Below, in pieces: positions 10,169 through 16,121 of a DNA stretch of 16,121 bases. The translations under genes and the position numbers were made by a program. This stretch comes from Clostridia bacterium (GTDB lineage Bacteria > Bacillota > Peptococcia > DRI-13 > DTU073): contig JAQVYD010000015.1 in assembly GCA_028709105.1 (NCBI GenBank), forward strand, positions 1-16,121, read 5' to 3'. Every line of letters starts with the position of its first letter. The stretch's first letter is position 1. The notes beneath the pieces were generated by a model that was not told the origin of the DNA, ran no database searches, and worked only from the letters and a program-made list of their open reading frames with translations.

Positions 10169-10203
10169 AAAGGGGTTCCCTAACTGCCTTATTGAACCCC
10201 TTT
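10169..10203 (-). terminator. Intrinsic terminator after rplL
   Basis: On the mRNA, AAAGGGGTTC (10203-10194) pairs perfectly with GAACCCCTTT (10178-10169) around a 15-base loop, and the stem runs on into TTTGTTTTCC. It lies 38 bases past the rplL stop. It ends the rplJL transcript, separating it from rpoBC at least in part. Confidence 0.85.
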
Positions 10204-10241
10204 ATCCTTAGCTTAATTTTACCTCTTACACCAACTAAAAA

Positions 10242-10619
10242 CTACTTCAAGTCTACAGTAGCACCGGCTTCAGTAAGTTTTGCCTTAATTGCTTCGGCTT
10301 CTTCCTTACTAACATTTTCCTTAACAGGCTTAGGTGCTCCGTCAACGAGGTCTTTCGCTTCCTTCAATCCTAAACCAGTAATCTCGCGAACAACCTTAAT
10401 TACATTGATTTTCTTTTCGCCAATAGCGCTAAGAATAACATCAAATTCCGTTTTTTCCTCTTGGACCTCAGCAGCGACACCAGCTACAGGAGCAGCAGCC
10501 ACAGCTACAGGAGCAGCAGCAGATACCCCAAATTCCTCTTCAAAAGCTTTTACTAATTCAGCGAGTTCCAAAACGGTTAACCCTTTTACCGCTTCAATAA
10601 TTTCATTAATTTTAGACAT
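10242..10619 (-). CDS. rplL: Large-subunit ribosomal protein L7/L12 (bL12)
   Basis: L7/L12 is the multicopy stalk protein that recruits and activates the translational GTPases, including the EF-G and EF-Tu encoded in this window. It is 125 residues, standard length. It has an N-terminal dimerisation domain (1-32, [20 protein letters not shown]), an Ala-Val-Pro hinge (about 33-52), and a globular C-terminal domain (about 55-125). The factor-binding segment [20 protein letters not shown] is at about 82-101. The hinge DNA contains a near-exact short tandem repeat of alanine codons. The start ATG 10619 has GGAGG ten bases upstream. rplJ ends 72 bases before it, and translation of both is probably balanced through the shared L10-leader mRNA. 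Confidence 0.97.
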   Translation of the reverse strand: MSKINEIIEAVKGLTVLELAELVKAFEEEFGVSAAAPVAVAAAPVAGVAAEVQEEKTEFDVILSAIGEKKINVIKVVREITGLGLKEAKDLVDGAPKPVKENVSKEEAEAIKAKLTEAGATVDLK

Positions 10620-10691
10620 CTTAAAAATTCCTCCTTAAAATCTTTATTATTATAAATATCATTTACTTACTAAAATCAGCATTTTCTTATG

Positions 10692-11216
10692 CTATGCCTG
10701 TTCTCTCTCTTTTTTGAGAGCTTCCAAGGCATAAACAAACTTGCGCAAAGGACCCTGTAAAACATTGGCCATCCCAGAAAGCGGACCTTGTATTCCAGCC
10801 AAGACCTGCCCCAACAATACTTCGCGTGAAGGCAACTCAGCCAAAGCCTTTACCCCCGCAGCATCAAGAACCTTATTTTCTAAAACGCCGCCTTTAATCA
10901 CTAACTGCTTATGAGTTTTAGCAAAATCCAATAAAATCTTGGGACCGGAAACAGGATCCTGGATACTGAAAACCCCGGCGGTAGGACCTTCTAAATATTG
11001 CTTAAGCTCAGCAACCCCATGAGCCTCGGCAGCGCGTTGGGCCAAAGTATTTTTAAATACTTTCATTTCTACTTCTGTTGCCCGTAATTTCGCCCTTAAT
11101 TCTGTAATTTCCCCTACATTTAACCCACGGTATTCAACAATGACCACCGACTGAGCTCGAGCAAAACGGTCTTTAATCTCAGCTACAGCCTGTTTTTTTA
11201 ATGCGAGGCCACTCAA
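10692..11216 (-). CDS. rplJ: Large-subunit ribosomal protein L10 (uL10)
   Basis: L10 anchors the L7/L12 dimers to 23S rRNA at the stalk base, and L10-L12 complexes repress this operon by binding its leader. It is 174 residues. The N-terminal RNA-binding domain shows VVIVEYRGLNVGEITELRAK (about 24-43) and VFKNTLAQRA. The C-terminal helix (RKFVYALEALKKEREQA) carries the L12 binding sites. The start is TTG at 11216 with AAAGGAGG nine bases upstream; no ATG or GTG competes, and the reading begins MSGLALKKQAVAEI. It is preceded by a regulated leader of about 160 bases rather than by readthrough alone from rplA. Confidence 0.95.
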   Translation of the reverse strand: MSGLALKKQAVAEIKDRFARAQSVVIVEYRGLNVGEITELRAKLRATEVEMKVFKNTLAQRAAEAHGVAELKQYLEGPTAGVFSIQDPVSGPKILLDFAKTHKQLVIKGGVLENKVLDAAGVKALAELPSREVLLGQVLAGIQGPLSGMANVLQGPLRKFVYALEALKKEREQA

Positions 11217-11265
11217 AATAAAACGCCTCCTTTCTTCTTAATCATAAATTTAGCTACAAAACCAA

Positions 11266-11289
11266 AACCCCCGTAGCCATACGGAGGTT
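11266..11289 (-). terminator. Conditional terminator of the L10 leader
   Basis: On the mRNA, AACCTCCGTA (11289-11280) pairs with TACGGGGGTT (11275-11266), with one U-G pair and a TGGC loop. It is followed by the T-rich TTGGTTTTG. It lies about 50 bases before rplJ and would cut off transcription when L10-L12 is in excess. Confidence 0.78.
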
Positions 11290-11376
11290 AAGACCTGTTA
11301 CCAGTTCCCAACCAACCTCGGCAGGCTTTTAAATTTAGGTCCGTTAACGGACACCTGCTGTCTACAGTCGGAAAAT
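11266..11376 (-). ncRNA. L10 leader (rplJL autoregulatory 5' UTR)
   Basis: This matches the layout of the bacterial L10 leader, the binding site of the L10-L12 complex. The mRNA has AGCAGGT, then the perfect hairpin GTCCG-TTAA-CGGAC (11339-11352), then the conserved GCCTGCCGAGGT. GCAGG (11353-11357) pairs with CCTGC (11321-11325) to close the structure. GAGGTT just after it (11314-11319) can pair with AACCTC (11284-11289), the 5' arm of the following terminator, so an antiterminator is possible. Established Bacillus work describes L10-L12-dependent transcription attenuation of rplJL; that it works so here is inference. Confidence 0.88.
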
Positions 11377-11383
11377 ATTTTTT

Positions 11384-11412
11384 ATTTTATCTTAAAAAAA
11401 AGAGAAAGTCAA
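11384..11412 (-). promoter_or_regulatory. SigA-type promoter for rplJ-rplL
   Basis: TTGACT (11407-11412), a 17-base T-rich spacer and TAAAAT (11384-11389). It starts right behind the rplA stop codon (11423-11425), and predicted initiation near 11377 gives the whole L10 leader. No terminator is seen between rplA and this promoter, so upstream transcripts may also read in. Confidence 0.72.
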
Positions 11413-11422
11413 CCTTACAAGT

Positions 11423-12121
11423 TTACGCTTGAATTAATTTAAGCGGATTTAATTTTACAGCCGGCCCCATCGTGGAAGAAAGAGTAACACTTTTAACATA
11501 CTGTCCTTTAGCAGCTTGTGGTCTAGCCTTAATAACAGCCTCCGCCAAAGTCTGGAAGTTCTCTTCTAGTTTTTCTTGAGAAAAAGAAACCTTCCCTATC
11601 GGAGCATGAATAATTCCGTTTTTATCTACCCGATATTCTACCTTACCTGCTTTAATCTCCTTAACAGCTTTAGCCACTTCAAAAGTAACTGTACCTACTT
11701 TAGGGTTAGGCATTAACCCTTTAGGGCCTAACAATTTACCTAATCTGCCCACTGTCCCCATCATATCCGGAGTAGCCACAGCCACATCAAAGCCGAACCA
11801 ACCTTTTTGAATTTTAGCTACCAATTCATCGGCACCCACAAAATCAGCGCCTGCTTCTTCTGCTTCCTTGACCTTTTCCCCTTTAGCAAAAACCAGAACT
11901 GTACGATTTTTTCCTGTTCCATGCGGCAAGACGACAGCCCCACGAACCTGCTGATCCGCATGACGCGGGTCAACATTAAGCCTGATCGCAACATCTACAG
12001 TCTCATCAAATTTAGCCTTGCCTAAATCCCTCACAAGCTTTAAGCCTTCCTGAGGTTCATATAATTCTTTTTTATTAATTTCTTTAACGGCATCTTCATA
12101 CCGTTTTCCCCTTTTGCTCAT
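11423..12121 (-). CDS. rplA: Large-subunit ribosomal protein L1 (uL1)
   Basis: L1 forms the mobile L1 stalk of the 50S subunit that guides deacylated tRNA out of the E site. In many bacteria it also represses its own rplKA mRNA. It is 232 residues, standard length, starting [20 protein letters not shown] at ATG 12121 behind AAAGGAGG. Diagnostic segments are [20 protein letters not shown] (about 42-61), the signature [20 protein letters not shown] (about 121-140), and [20 protein letters not shown] (about 157-176). It follows rplK by 56 bases. I do not see a clear copy of the 23S L1-binding motif upstream of rplK, so autoregulation cannot be claimed from the sequence. Confidence 0.97.
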   Translation of the reverse strand: MSKRGKRYEDAVKEINKKELYEPQEGLKLVRDLGKAKFDETVDVAIRLNVDPRHADQQVRGAVVLPHGTGKNRTVLVFAKGEKVKEAEEAGADFVGADELVAKIQKGWFGFDVAVATPDMMGTVGRLGKLLGPKGLMPNPKVGTVTFEVAKAVKEIKAGKVEYRVDKNGIIHAPIGKVSFSQEKLEENFQTLAEAVIKARPQAAKGQYVKSVTLSSTMGPAVKLNPLKLIQA

Positions 12122-12164
12122 TCTTTGTTCCTCCTTTGTGGTTATGGCGGATTTCTCCTCCCAC

Positions 12165-12187
12165 CGAAGGGTAAAGATTACCCTTCG
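12165..12187 (-). promoter_or_regulatory. Stem-loop enclosing the rplK stop codon
   Basis: A perfect 10-bp stem (CGAAGGGTAA with TTACCCTTCG) and a three-base loop, with the rplK TAA (12178-12180) in the first arm. No T-run follows, so it is not a terminator. It may mark an RNA processing point or affect rplK-rplA coupling; the role is unproven. Confidence 0.5.
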
Positions 12188-12606
12188 ATAATTTCAATGC
12201 CCATACTGCGAGCAGTTCCCTCAATCAAGCGCATCGCGGCTTCCAGAGAAACAGCATTAAGATCCGGCATTTTAGTTTCCGCAATCTCCCGTACTTTAGA
12301 ACGGGGAACCTTTGCTACTTTTTTCTTGTTAGGCTCGCCAGAGGCTTTCTCAAGCCCCGCCGCTTTTTTTAAAAGAACAGCCGCAGGTGGAGTCTTGCAG
12401 ATAAACGTAAAAGAACGATCCGCATAAACCGTGATTTCCACAGGTATTAATACCCCGGCCTCTTTTGCTGTTCTCTCATTAAACTCCTTACAAAACTGCA
12501 TAATATTAACTCCATGCTGACCCAAAGCAGGTCCAACCGGAGGAGCAGGAGTAGCCTTACCAGCCTGACACTGTAACTTAATAAAGCCTACAACTTTCTT
12601 CGCCAT
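12178..12606 (-). CDS. rplK: Large-subunit ribosomal protein L11 (uL11)
   Basis: L11 builds the GTPase-associated centre on 23S rRNA, is needed for RelA-type stringent sensing, and is part of the thiostrepton site. It is 142 residues, the usual size. The N-terminal domain has [20 protein letters not shown] (about 9-28) with the conserved proline pair, then [14 protein letters not shown]. The C-terminal RNA-binding domain has [13 protein letters not shown] (about 72-84) and [24 protein letters not shown] toward the end. The start ATG 12606 has GGAGGTG eight bases upstream. It follows nusG by 84 bases in the usual order. Confidence 0.97.
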   Translation of the reverse strand: MAKKVVGFIKLQCQAGKATPAPPVGPALGQHGVNIMQFCKEFNERTAKEAGVLIPVEITVYADRSFTFICKTPPAAVLLKKAAGLEKASGEPNKKKVAKVPRSKVREIAETKMPDLNAVSLEAAMRLIEGTARSMGIEIIEG

Positions 12607-12690
12607 TGTAGGTACACCTCCTTCAACATAATGTGGTATTTAAACGGGTTTTAACCCTCCCACGCCAATGAAATTTACTGCCGATAATCC

Positions 12691-13218
12691 TTAGTCCATT
12701 TTTTGAACCTGACTATAATCTAATTCTACGGGCGTTTCCCTGCCAAACATAGCCACAAGAACCTTGAGCTTGCCCTTCTCCGGATAAACCTCTTCAACAA
12801 CTCCAGTGAAATTATGGAAAGGACCTGAAATAACCCGAAGATTCTCTCCCGTATTATACATTTCCTTAGGTTTAGCTTCTTCTAAGCCCATATGCTTAAG
12901 AATATTATCGATTTCCGCTTCGGCTAAAGGGATCGGTTTAGCACCTGTACCGACAAAACCTGTTACTCCCGGTGTATTTCTCACCACATACCAAGAATCA
13001 TCCGTCAAGACCATTTCCACTAAAACATACCCTGGGAAAATCTTTCTTTTAATCATCTTCTTTTTACCGTCTTTAACCTCCACGACATCCTCCATGGGCA
13101 CTAAAATACGGAAGATTTTGTCGCCCACATTCATAGACTCTACCCTTTTTTCCAGGTTAGTCTTGACTTTATTCTCATATCCAGAATATGTGTGAATAAC
13201 ATACCAGTTTTTCTCCAT
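12691..13218 (-). CDS. nusG: Transcription termination/antitermination factor NusG
   Basis: NusG binds the RNA polymerase clamp (the beta' subunit is encoded in this window), controls pausing and, in other bacteria, links polymerase to the ribosome or Rho. It is 175 residues. The NGN domain (about 4-110) shows NWYVIHTYSGYENKVKTNLE, KIFPGYVLVEM and the NTPGVTGFVG polymerase-binding segment. The KOW domain (about 122-175) shows GENLRVISGPFHNFTGVVEE and FGRETPVELDY. The start ATG 13218 is fixed, because an in-frame TAG lies two codons upstream. Unusually, the good Shine-Dalgarno AGGAGG is 34 bases away, with a hairpin between (separate entry). secE is 84 bases upstream, the near-universal pairing. 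Confidence 0.97.
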   Translation of the reverse strand: MEKNWYVIHTYSGYENKVKTNLEKRVESMNVGDKIFRILVPMEDVVEVKDGKKKMIKRKIFPGYVLVEMVLTDDSWYVVRNTPGVTGFVGTGAKPIPLAEAEIDNILKHMGLEEAKPKEMYNTGENLRVISGPFHNFTGVVEEVYPEKGKLKVLVAMFGRETPVELDYSQVQKMD

Positions 13219-13260
13219 AACCTATGAGGCCCCACCGGGTAATTGGACCTCTCCTCCTTT
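13219..13260 (-). promoter_or_regulatory. Distant Shine-Dalgarno of nusG bridged by a hairpin
   Basis: The strong ribosome binding site AAAGGAGGA (13252-13260) lies far from the ATG at 13218. Directly after it GAGGTCC (mRNA 13251-13245) can pair with GGGCCTC (13232-13226): seven pairs, one of them G-U, with a 12-base loop. The hairpin ends seven bases before ATG (ATAGGTT). When folded, it restores ordinary spacing. A weaker AGG (ATAGGTT) is the only nearer alternative. Confidence 0.6.
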
Positions 13261-13280
13261 ATAACCATCTTTATAACCAT
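13257..13280. repeat. Exact 12-bp tandem duplication before nusG
   Basis: The unit ATGGTTATAAAG (minus strand) occurs twice back to back, at 13269-13280 and 13257-13268. The second copy runs into the Shine-Dalgarno AAAGGAGG. Each copy holds an ATG that is out of frame with nusG and has no ribosome binding site of its own. Confidence 0.85.
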
Positions 13281-13302
13281 TAATTATTAAATAATTATTT
13301 AC

Positions 13303-13515
13303 TTACAGGATTAATTGGATAAGATAACTAATGCCCGAATCAATAATCCAAATAGCTACCCCTACCAGAATAACAGCGACAAGCACCACCAAAGTATAAG
13401 TAGAAATTTCCTTTTTGGTAGGCCAATGTACCTTTTTTAATTCTCCTATTACCAACCTAAACCATCTTTTTAATCCACCCAAAAACCCGAGCTTTTCTCC
13501 TTTAGCGACACCCAT
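13303..13515 (-). CDS. secE: Protein translocase subunit SecE
   Basis: SecE is the membrane clamp that holds the SecY channel together in the cytoplasmic membrane. It is 70 residues, the short single-span form normal for Gram-positives. The cytoplasmic amphipathic region carries the conserved ELKKVHWPTKKE (about 25-36). One transmembrane helix follows (about 40-60, TLVVLVAVILVGVAIWII). The start ATG 13515 follows an in-frame TGA two codons upstream, so it cannot be longer. Its ribosome binding site is poor (TTAGGATGTG). A better one, AAAGGAG, lies inside the frame ahead of a TTG at codon 12, so a shorter product cannot be excluded. It lies 52 bases after rpmG. Confidence 0.95.
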   Translation of the reverse strand: MGVAKGEKLGFLGGLKRWFRLVIGELKKVHWPTKKEISTYTLVVLVAVILVGVAIWIIDSGISYLIQLIL

Positions 13516-13555
13516 ACATCACACATCCTAACCTTTACTTATCTATAACAACCTT

Positions 13556-13577
13556 AACAAAATAAATTTATTTTGTT
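13556..13577. repeat. Perfect 22-base palindrome over the rpmG stop codon
   Basis: aacaaaataaa is followed directly by its reverse complement tttattttgtt, and the rpmG TAA (13568-13570) sits in the middle. It is almost wholly A and T, so as RNA it would be a weak hairpin. It could be chance or a protein-binding palindrome. No T-run follows on the mRNA, so it is not a terminator. Confidence 0.5.
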
Positions 13578-13717
13578 TCCTTATGAGTCGTATGAGCCTT
13601 ACAAAACTTGCAGTATTTCTTAAACTCCAAACGATCGGGATTGTTTTTTTTGTTTTTATTAGATGTATAATTTCGCTGTTTACATTCCGTACAAGCGAGA
13701 GTTATTGTCATCCGCAT
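13568..13717 (-). CDS. rpmG: Large-subunit ribosomal protein L33 (bL33), zinc-binding form
   Basis: A 49-residue ribosomal protein at the 50S E-site side, translated by hand from ATG 13717: [20 protein letters not shown], then a Lys-Asn-rich stretch, and an end at [10 protein letters not shown]. Two CxxC pairs (C9/C12 and C36/C39) make it the zinc-binding paralogue type rather than the cysteine-free one; zinc-limitation control is known for such pairs in Bacillus, but no Zur box is evident here. A strong GGGAGGTGG site lies about five bases before the start. A second ATG at codon 3 gives [10 protein letters not shown] and is a possible alternative start. It leads the rpmG-secE-nusG-rplKA transcript behind its own promoter. 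Confidence 0.95.
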   Translation of the reverse strand: MRMTITLACTECKQRNYTSNKNKKNNPDRLEFKKYCKFCKAHTTHKETK

Positions 13718-13773
13718 TATTGCCACCTCCCAGATGAACTTTACATTACCAGTATTTCATCAACAACACAACT

Positions 13774-13802
13774 AATTTATCATAATCATCATGCCCTGTC
13801 AA
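13774..13802 (-). promoter_or_regulatory. SigA-type promoter for rpmG-secE-nusG-rplK-rplA
   Basis: A consensus -35 TTGACA (13797-13802), a 17-base spacer and -10 TAAATT (13774-13779) with an extended-10 TGA before it. Predicted start is near 13767, about 50 bases before rpmG. The terminator just upstream (13822-13852) isolates it from tuf. Confidence 0.78.
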
Positions 13803-13821
13803 TAATAGTCTACGAGAAAAG

Positions 13822-13852
13822 AAGATAAGCAGGAAAGATTCCTGCTTATCTT
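13822..13852 (-). terminator. Strong intrinsic terminator after tuf
   Basis: A perfect 14-bp stem, AAGATAAGCAGGAA with TTCCTGCTTATCTT, and a three-base loop. On the mRNA it is followed by C and TTTTCTC. It lies about 40 bases past the tuf stop and ends the fusA-tuf transcript before the rpmG promoter. Confidence 0.9.
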
Positions 13853-13892
13853 TCTATCCATTCCCTAAACACTAAAAACTAAACACCAAACC

Positions 13893-15086
13893 CTACTCCA
13901 TAATAATACCCGTGACAACACCGGCACCCACCGTATGTCCGCCTTCACGAATAGCAAAACGCAAGCCTTCTTCAAGGGCAATCGGGGTAATCAGCTCGAT
14001 CGTCATCTTGATGTTATCGCCGGGCATACACATTTCTACACCTTCAGGTAAAGTAGCTACACCGGTAACATCTGTTGTCCGAAAATAAAACTGGGGCCGA
14101 TAACCGTTAAAGAAAGGTGTATGTCTGCCGCCTTCTTCCTTAGTCAATACATATACTTCAGCAGCAAACTTGAGATGTGGCTTAATCGAGCCGGGCTTAG
14201 CCAAAACCTGCCCTCTTTCAATATCCGTTTTCTCTACACCACGCAAAAGTGTACCGATATTATCCCCTGCGACTGCCTGATCCAACAGTTTGCGGAACAT
14301 TTCTACTCCGGTGACGACTGTCTTCCGCGGGGCTTCGGTCAAACCAACAATCTCTACTTCATCCCCAACCTTGACCATACCTCTTTCCACACGACCTGTA
14401 GCTACTGTCCCCCGACCGGTAATCGAAAAAACGTCTTCTACAGGCATCAGGAATGGCTTATCTGTAGCCCTTTCCGGTGTGGGAATGTATTTATCTACTG
14501 CCGCCATTAATTCAATAATGGCATCTGACCAGGTACTTTCCGGTTCTTCCAGTGCTTTCAAAGCCGAACCCCTGATAATAGGGATATCGTCTCCCGGAAA
14601 CTCATATTCAGTAAGCAATTCTCTTAATTCCATCTCTACTAATTCTAATAATTCCTCATCATCAACCATATCCACTTTATTCAAAAAGACAACAATATAA
14701 GGAACCCCCACCTGACGAGCCAGCAGAATATGTTCACGGGTCTGAGGCATCGGTCCGTCTGTAGCCGACACAACAAGAATCCCTCCATCCATTTGCGCCG
14801 CTCCGGTAATCATGTTCTTTACATAATCGGCGTGTCCCGGACAGTCCACGTGAGCATAATGCCTGCTCTCTGTTTCGTATTCAACGTGTGAGGTGGAGAT
14901 CGTAATCCCACGTGCCTTCTCTTCCGGAGCTTTGTCGATCTGATCATAAGCGATCAGCTTTGATAACCCTTTCTGTGACAAAATTGTCGTAATCGCAGCA
15001 GTCAAGGTTGTCTTGCCATGGTCAACGTGACCAATTGTCCCAATATTTATATGGGGTTTTGTTCTTTCATATTTTGCCTTAGCCAT
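13893..15086 (-). CDS. tuf: Elongation factor Tu
   Basis: EF-Tu is the GTPase that delivers aminoacyl-tRNA to the ribosomal A site. It is 397 residues, starting [20 protein letters not shown]. GTPase motifs are GHVDHGKTT (about 19-27), [13 protein letters not shown] (switch I), [12 protein letters not shown] (about 81-92) and NKVDM (about 136-140). Domain II shows [18 protein letters not shown], and domain III shows [20 protein letters not shown] and the final [14 protein letters not shown]. The ribosome binding site is AGAAGGGA. It follows the right-hand fusA by 41 bases and is closed by a strong terminator. In related clostridia tuf often exists twice, once before rpmG and once after fusA. 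Near-identical copies of that kind are a known assembly hazard, which bears on the fusA question. Confidence 0.97.
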   Translation of the reverse strand: MAKAKYERTKPHINIGTIGHVDHGKTTLTAAITTILSQKGLSKLIAYDQIDKAPEEKARGITISTSHVEYETESRHYAHVDCPGHADYVKNMITGAAQMDGGILVVSATDGPMPQTREHILLARQVGVPYIVVFLNKVDMVDDEELLELVEMELRELLTEYEFPGDDIPIIRGSALKALEEPESTWSDAIIELMAAVDKYIPTPERATDKPFLMPVEDVFSITGRGTVATGRVERGMVKVGDEVEIVGLTEAPRKTVVTGVEMFRKLLDQAVAGDNIGTLLRGVEKTDIERGQVLAKPGSIKPHLKFAAEVYVLTKEEGGRHTPFFNGYRPQFYFRTTDVTGVATLPEGVEMCMPGDNIKMTIELITPIALEEGLRFAIREGGHTVGAGVVTGIIME

Positions 15087-15127
15087 TAATAATCCCTTCT
15101 TTCTTTTATAAATTAAAATTTTAAAGT

Positions 15128-16121
15128 TTAAATACTTTTTCCCTGGCGTTTAGTGATAATCTCCTCCGTAACATTTTTAGGTGCGTCTTCATAATGAGAA
15201 AACTGCATCACATAAATGCCCCGCCCCTGTGTTTTAGATCTTAAGTCTGTAGCATAACCAAACATGGCGGAGAGAGGAACAAAACCTCTAATTACTTGGG
15301 CCCCAGCCCTAGCTTCCATGCCTTCTATCTTTCCACGCCGCGCATTAACATCACCGATCACATCACCCATATACTCTTCAGGAACGACTATTTCTACTTT
15401 CATGATCGGTTCTAAAAGTACGGGGTTCGCTTTAGCAACTCCATCCTTCAAGGCCATAGAACCGGCAATTTTGAAAGCCATCTCTGAAGAATCTACCTCA
15501 TGATAAGAACCGTCATACAGCGTAGCACGCAAATCAATCAGCGGATATCCTGCCAAGATTCCATTTTCCATAGCCTCTCTAATTCCGCTATCCACATGAG
15601 GAATATACTCTTTAGGAATAGATCCCCCCACGATTTTACTAACAAACTCATACCCAGAACCTGGTTCTAAGGGCTCTAATTCAATTTGACAATGACCGTA
15701 TTGTCCATGACCTCCTGACTGCCTAATAAACTTACCTTCCGCCTTAACTTTAGAACGGATAGTTTCCTTATAAGCAACCTGAGGCCGCCCCACATTGGCA
15801 TTTACCTTGAATTCTCTAAGCAGACGATCCACAATAATTTCCAGGTGCAGTTCCCCCATCCCAGAAATAATCGTTTGACCGGTTTCCGGATCCATGTGAA
15901 TCCGAAAAGTAGGATCTTCTTCAGCTAAACGCGCCAGAGCAACCCCCATTTTATCTTGGTCAAGCCTAGTCTTTGGTTCAATCGCCACATCAATAACCGG
16001 ATCCGGGAATTGCATTGATTCGAGAATGATCGGTTTATTTTCATCGGTAAGAGTATCACCTGTTGTAATCTCTTTAAAACCAATAGCCGCCGCAATATCT
16101 CCGGCATATACCTCAGTAACT
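15128..16121 (-). CDS. fusA: Elongation factor G, 3' part (about codons 365-694), copy B; runs off the right edge
   Basis: This holds the end of domain II and domains III to V of EF-G, ending [12 protein letters not shown] at TAA 15128. Visible family segments are [20 protein letters not shown] (domain III), [20 protein letters not shown] and [15 protein letters not shown] (domain IV), and [20 protein letters not shown] and [20 protein letters not shown] (domain V). The 5' portion is outside the window. In the stretch shared with copy A it differs only by E/D and V/I at the protein level, so both copies are ordinary EF-G and not the divergent EF-G2 paralogue. Here fusA precedes tuf, as in the str operon, but what follows is rpmG-secE rather than rpsJ. 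Confidence 0.96.
   Translation of the reverse strand, partial: VTEVYAGDIAAAIGFKEITTGDTLTDENKPIILESMQFPDPVIDVAIEPKTRLDQDKMGVALARLAEEDPTFRIHMDPETGQTIISGMGELHLEIIVDRLLREFKVNANVGRPQVAYKETIRSKVKAEGKFIRQSGGHGQYGHCQIELEPLEPGSGYEFVSKIVGGSIPKEYIPHVDSGIREAMENGILAGYPLIDLRATLYDGSYHEVDSSEMAFKIAGSMALKDGVAKANPVLLEPIMKVEIVVPEEYMGDVIGDVNARRGKIEGMEARAGAQVIRGFVPLSAMFGYATDLRSKTQGRGIYVMQFSHYEDAPKNVTEEIITKRQGKSI
15737..16121. repeat. Right copy of the 385-bp direct repeat inside fusA
   Basis: Matches 1-385 in the same orientation with no gaps and five substitutions, at 15863, 15953, 16028, 16034 and 16084. The last 37 bases are identical to the left copy. The unit between equivalent points is 15736 bp. Confidence 0.97.

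Larger units (their letters stand above)
9836..10241. other. 406-base intergenic region between rpoB and rplL: terminator, promoter and leader
   Basis: I see no gene here on either strand; in particular, the ybxB-type methyltransferase found at this point in Bacillus is absent. Reading with the genes, it holds the rplJL terminator (10169-10203) and an AT-rich stretch with two small stem-loops: gcaat/attgc at 10080-10093 and aatcta/tagatt at 10061-10079. After these come the rpoBC promoter (10018-10046), a roughly 175-base leader with an 11-bp hairpin (9879-9904), and the rpoB ribosome binding site. A TATAAT at 9994-9999 lacks a good -35 partner. Confidence 0.8.

Noticed and set aside
10192..10638. 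A 148-residue Ser/Ala-rich open frame on the plus strand
   Set aside because: It is the antisense shadow of rplL's alanine-rich coding sequence and begins inside the rplL terminator.
13718..13892. A tRNA gene between tuf and rpmG
   Set aside because: I looked for cloverleaf arms and a TTC-type T-loop and found only the terminator, the promoter and the rpmG ribosome binding site.
1..16121. A novel defence, mobile or biosynthetic system
   Set aside because: Every substantial coding frame is accounted for by core transcription and translation genes. No transposase, integrase, CRISPR repeats or unknown gene of convincing size is present.

Overview
The window is a housekeeping region from a low-to-moderate-GC member of the Bacillota, most likely a clostridium of the Peptococcaceae type. 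Three things point there: the gene order, an L7Ae-family gene between rpoC and rpsL, and a tuf gene placed just before rpmG-secE-nusG. That is inference from gene order and protein style; no genus can be named. All real genes lie on the minus strand, so the biological reading order runs from high to low coordinates.

In transcription order the window holds: the 3' half of an EF-G gene (fusA, copy B), tuf (EF-Tu) with a strong terminator, then rpmG-secE-nusG-rplK-rplA (L33, SecE, NusG, L11, L1) behind a good promoter. Next come rplJ-rplL (L10, L7/L12) with their own promoter and an L10-leader attenuator, closed by a terminator. rpoB-rpoC follow with their own promoter and a leader hairpin. The L7Ae-like gene, rpsL, rpsG and a second fusA (copy A, 5' part) follow a promoter whose -35 box overlaps the rpoC stop codon. 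Together these genes encode the catalytic core of RNA polymerase, its elongation factor NusG, the SecE translocase subunit, the ribosomal stalk and its base, two small-subunit proteins and the two GTPase elongation factors.

The most notable feature is at the ends. Positions 1-385 and 15737-16121 are the same part of fusA in direct orientation, differing at five positions (98.7% identical). Four differences are at third codon positions; three are silent and two are conservative (E/D, V/I). Simple contig overlap or random sequencing error is therefore unlikely. Either the genome has two slightly diverged fusA copies flanking the cluster, or the 15.7-kb unit is tandemly amplified, or an assembler joined two loci through identical tuf copies, mixing strain variants.

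No exotic system (defence, CRISPR, mobile, biosynthetic) is present. The interest lies in the fusA duplication and in cis-regulatory details. These are a hairpin bridging a distant Shine-Dalgarno to the nusG start, an L10 leader with terminator and antiterminator, an rpoBC leader hairpin, a promoter buried in the rpoC stop codon, and a nine-unit Asp-Glu-Pro/Leu repeat at the end of RpoB.
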